Shown here: positions 5,501 through 6,566 of the stretch, piece by piece
Numbering within the stretch: the stretch's first letter is position 1
Layout of the letters: the number at the start of each line of letters is the position of its first letter
NCBI GenBank assembly: GCA_021793745.1
Contig: JAJYSD010000076.1
Span: 1-6,566 of the forward strand
Direction of reading: 5' to 3'
Origin: Bacillota bacterium
GTDB taxonomy: Bacteria; Bacillota; Bacilli; Thermoactinomycetales; DSM-44946
Length of the DNA stretch: 6,566 nt
Translations under genes and position numbers: made by a program
Notes under the pieces: generated by a model
What the model was told of the DNA's origin: nothing
Seen by the model: the letters and a program-made list of their open reading frames with translations, nothing else
The model's database searches: none

Positions 5501-6205
5501 ATGGCCCTGCTAGGAACAGTGGTAAACGCAGTGGCAGTGGTCCTCGGCTCCCTGTTGGGGTTGATCCTCCCCCGGCTCCCTGAACAGATGAGCAAGCAAG
5601 TGATGCAGGGCGTCGGATTGGTGGTTGCGGTGATGGGGACCGGGATGGCGATGCGTTCCGAGCACATCGTTGTTGTCCTCGTTTCCCTGGTTCTGGGGGG
5701 GATCATCGGAGGCTGGATGGGCCTGGACGAACGCTTGGAACGCCTTGGGAAATGGGTGGAGGAGCGCATGGCCCAAAAGAGCGGTTTCGCCTCCGGCTTC
5801 ATCACCGCGACGCTGGTGTTCTGCGTCGGTCCGATGGCCGTTTTGGGAGCTTTGGCCGGCGGGTTGAGGGGCGAACACGAGTTGCTATTCACCAAAGCGA
5901 TGCTGGACGGCTTCACCGCCATCGTCTTTACTTCCACCCTGGGGGTGGGCGTTCTCTTTTCAGCGGTCCCGATTCTCCTCTACCAGGGTGCGATGGCCCT
6001 TTCCGCAGAATGGATCACCCGATGGTTTCAGGGGCCCCTGTTGGACCGGATGCTTGAGGATCTGACCGCTGTCGGCGGCATCATGATTATCGCCATCGGT
6101 CTCAATTTGTTAAATCTGACCCGCATTCGCGTGGCCGATTGGCTGCCCGCTTTGCCCTTGGCGGCAGTCGCCGCAATCGTCTACGACGCGATTCCGCAGT
6201 TGTAG
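5501..6205 (+). CDS. DUF554 family integral membrane protein
   Basis: A 234-residue very hydrophobic protein, the usual size of the DUF554 family (YdfK in Bacillus, YqgA in E. coli), whose function is not firmly known; a transport role has been proposed. Roughly seven membrane segments can be drawn: about 3-23, 36-52, 55-74, 98-121, 137-160, 188-206 and 212-231. The family look comes from the N-terminal GTVVNAVAVVLGSLLGL, VVAVMGTGMAM, GGIIGGWMGLDERLERLG, FCVGPMAVLGALAGGL and LDGFTAIVFTSTLGVGV. The charged stretch at 75-95 is the longest predicted loop. It starts 30 nt after the aminotransferase stop, with GGGAGGT at 5484-5490 ahead of ATG 5501, so the two genes are probably an operon. Assignment rests on recalled family motifs. 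Confidence 0.85.
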   Translation: MALLGTVVNAVAVVLGSLLGLILPRLPEQMSKQVMQGVGLVVAVMGTGMAMRSEHIVVVLVSLVLGGIIGGWMGLDERLERLGKWVEERMAQKSGFASGFITATLVFCVGPMAVLGALAGGLRGEHELLFTKAMLDGFTAIVFTSTLGVGVLFSAVPILLYQGAMALSAEWITRWFQGPLLDRMLEDLTAVGGIMIIAIGLNLLNLTRIRVADWLPALPLAAVAAIVYDAIPQL

Positions 6206-6265
6206 GAACGGCGGGGAGATCCCGTCGGGCGATGAGACGTGTAAGGATCGCGGGAAGCTCCGTTC
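6206..6265 (+). repeat. Composite stem-loop directly after the DUF554 gene
   Basis: Three nested arm pairs can form: GAACGG (6206-6211) with CCGTTC (6260-6265), TCCC (6220-6223) with GGGA (6252-6255), and GCGAT (6229-6233) with ATCGC (6247-6251). This gives 15 pairs separated by internal loops, with the outer arm starting at the base after the TAG. No T-run follows, so it is not a standard terminator. It could be a 3'-end stability structure or part of a leader for the next gene (inference). Confidence 0.4.
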
Positions 6266-6290
6266 TCCGCCGCAATCGGGGGCCGGGCAA

Positions 6291-6327
6291 CCTCCTTTCT
6301 GTTCCTGCGATTCGACGGGAAAGGAGG
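6291..6327 (+). promoter_or_regulatory. Hairpin that would mask the lipid-kinase Shine-Dalgarno
   Basis: CCTCCTTTC (6291-6299) is exactly complementary to GAAAGGAGG (6319-6327), the ribosome binding site of the lipid-kinase gene, with a 19-nt loop. The upstream arm in its wider context (ACCTCCTTTCT, 6290-6300) equals the 3' tail of Bacillales 16S rRNA, so the mRNA carries an internal copy of the anti-SD. When folded, the SD is fully paired. The function is inferred. Confidence 0.5.
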
Positions 6328-6337
6328 AAGAGTCGAG

Positions 6338-6566
6338 GTGCGGTATTTCATCGTCAACCGAGTATCGGGCAACGGCCGCGGCCTTGTCCGTTGGTCCAAG
6401 GTGGAATCGGTATTGAAAGAAAAGGGGATCCCTTACCGGGTCGCCTTTACGGAACGTCCGGGACATGCGACGGAGCTGGCCCGGGAGGCGGTGAAGATGG
6501 GGGTCCGGGCGGTGGTGGCCGTCGGAGGCGATGGTACTGTCAACGAGGTGGGAAACGGACTGGTCA
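6338..6566 (+). CDS. Diacylglycerol/lipid kinase family protein, N-terminal part (runs off window)
   Basis: Only the first 76 codons are present; the frame is open to the window end. The segment begins [15 protein letters not shown], equivalent to the glycine-rich NPxSG start of DAGK-catalytic-domain proteins, and contains [11 protein letters not shown], with GGDGT at 63-67, the nucleotide-binding signature of the YegS/BmrU/DgkB lipid kinases. Family members phosphorylate diacylglycerol or related lipids with ATP; which substrate applies here cannot be told. The usual NP of the first motif is NR here. The start is GTG at 6338, with AAGGAGG at 6321-6327, 10 nt upstream; no nearer in-frame ATG, GTG or TTG exists. 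It lies 132 bp after the DUF554 gene, behind the structured leader described above, so expression may be set at translation. Confidence 0.85.
   Translation, partial: MRYFIVNRVSGNGRGLVRWSKVESVLKEKGIPYRVAFTERPGHATELAREAVKMGVRAVVAVGGDGTVNEVGNGLV

Overview
The window looks like part of the replication-origin region of a GC-rich (mid-to-high 50s % by eye) endospore-former-type Firmicute of the order Bacillales. The main support is the block noc - soj (parA) - spo0J (parB), together with two near-perfect parS sites and a YfkAB-type radical SAM gene. The moderately high GC and the downstream gene order would suit a Thermoactinomycetaceae or Paenibacillaceae-like lineage, but the genus cannot be fixed from the sequence alone.

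Layout, left to right. Positions 1-145 are non-coding and hold a long imperfect inverted repeat, probably the end of the leftward transcript. A radical SAM protein of the YfkAB family runs leftward (146-1279). A divergent intergenic region (1280-1642) carries a leftward promoter overlapped by a dyad, a perfect 16-bp parS site, and a rightward sigma-A-like promoter for noc. Five complete genes and one partial gene then run rightward: noc (1643-2464), soj (2626-3387), spo0J/parB (3380-4246, overlapping soj by 8 nt and carrying a second parS inside it), a class V aminotransferase/cysteine desulfurase-like gene (4328-5470), a DUF554 membrane protein (5501-6205), and the start of a diacylglycerol/lipid kinase (6338 to the window end).

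How it works together: Soj (ATPase) and Spo0J (parS-loading CTP-dependent clamp) form the chromosome segregation machinery and act on the two parS sites seen here. Noc is a Spo0J paralogue with altered DNA specificity that blocks division over the nucleoid. The next three genes have no known link to segregation and are probably metabolic or membrane genes that follow parB by conserved or local gene order. The spacers after noc and after the DUF554 gene are rich in inverted repeats. The last of these would sequester the lipid-kinase ribosome binding site with a sequence that copies the 3' tail of 16S rRNA.

No RNA genes, insertion sequences or CRISPR arrays are visible. Nothing here amounts to a wholly new system. 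The most checkable new items are the SD-masking leader at 6291-6327, the candidate Noc-binding site inside soj, the dyad over the yfkAB promoter, and the non-canonical position of yfkAB beside noc.
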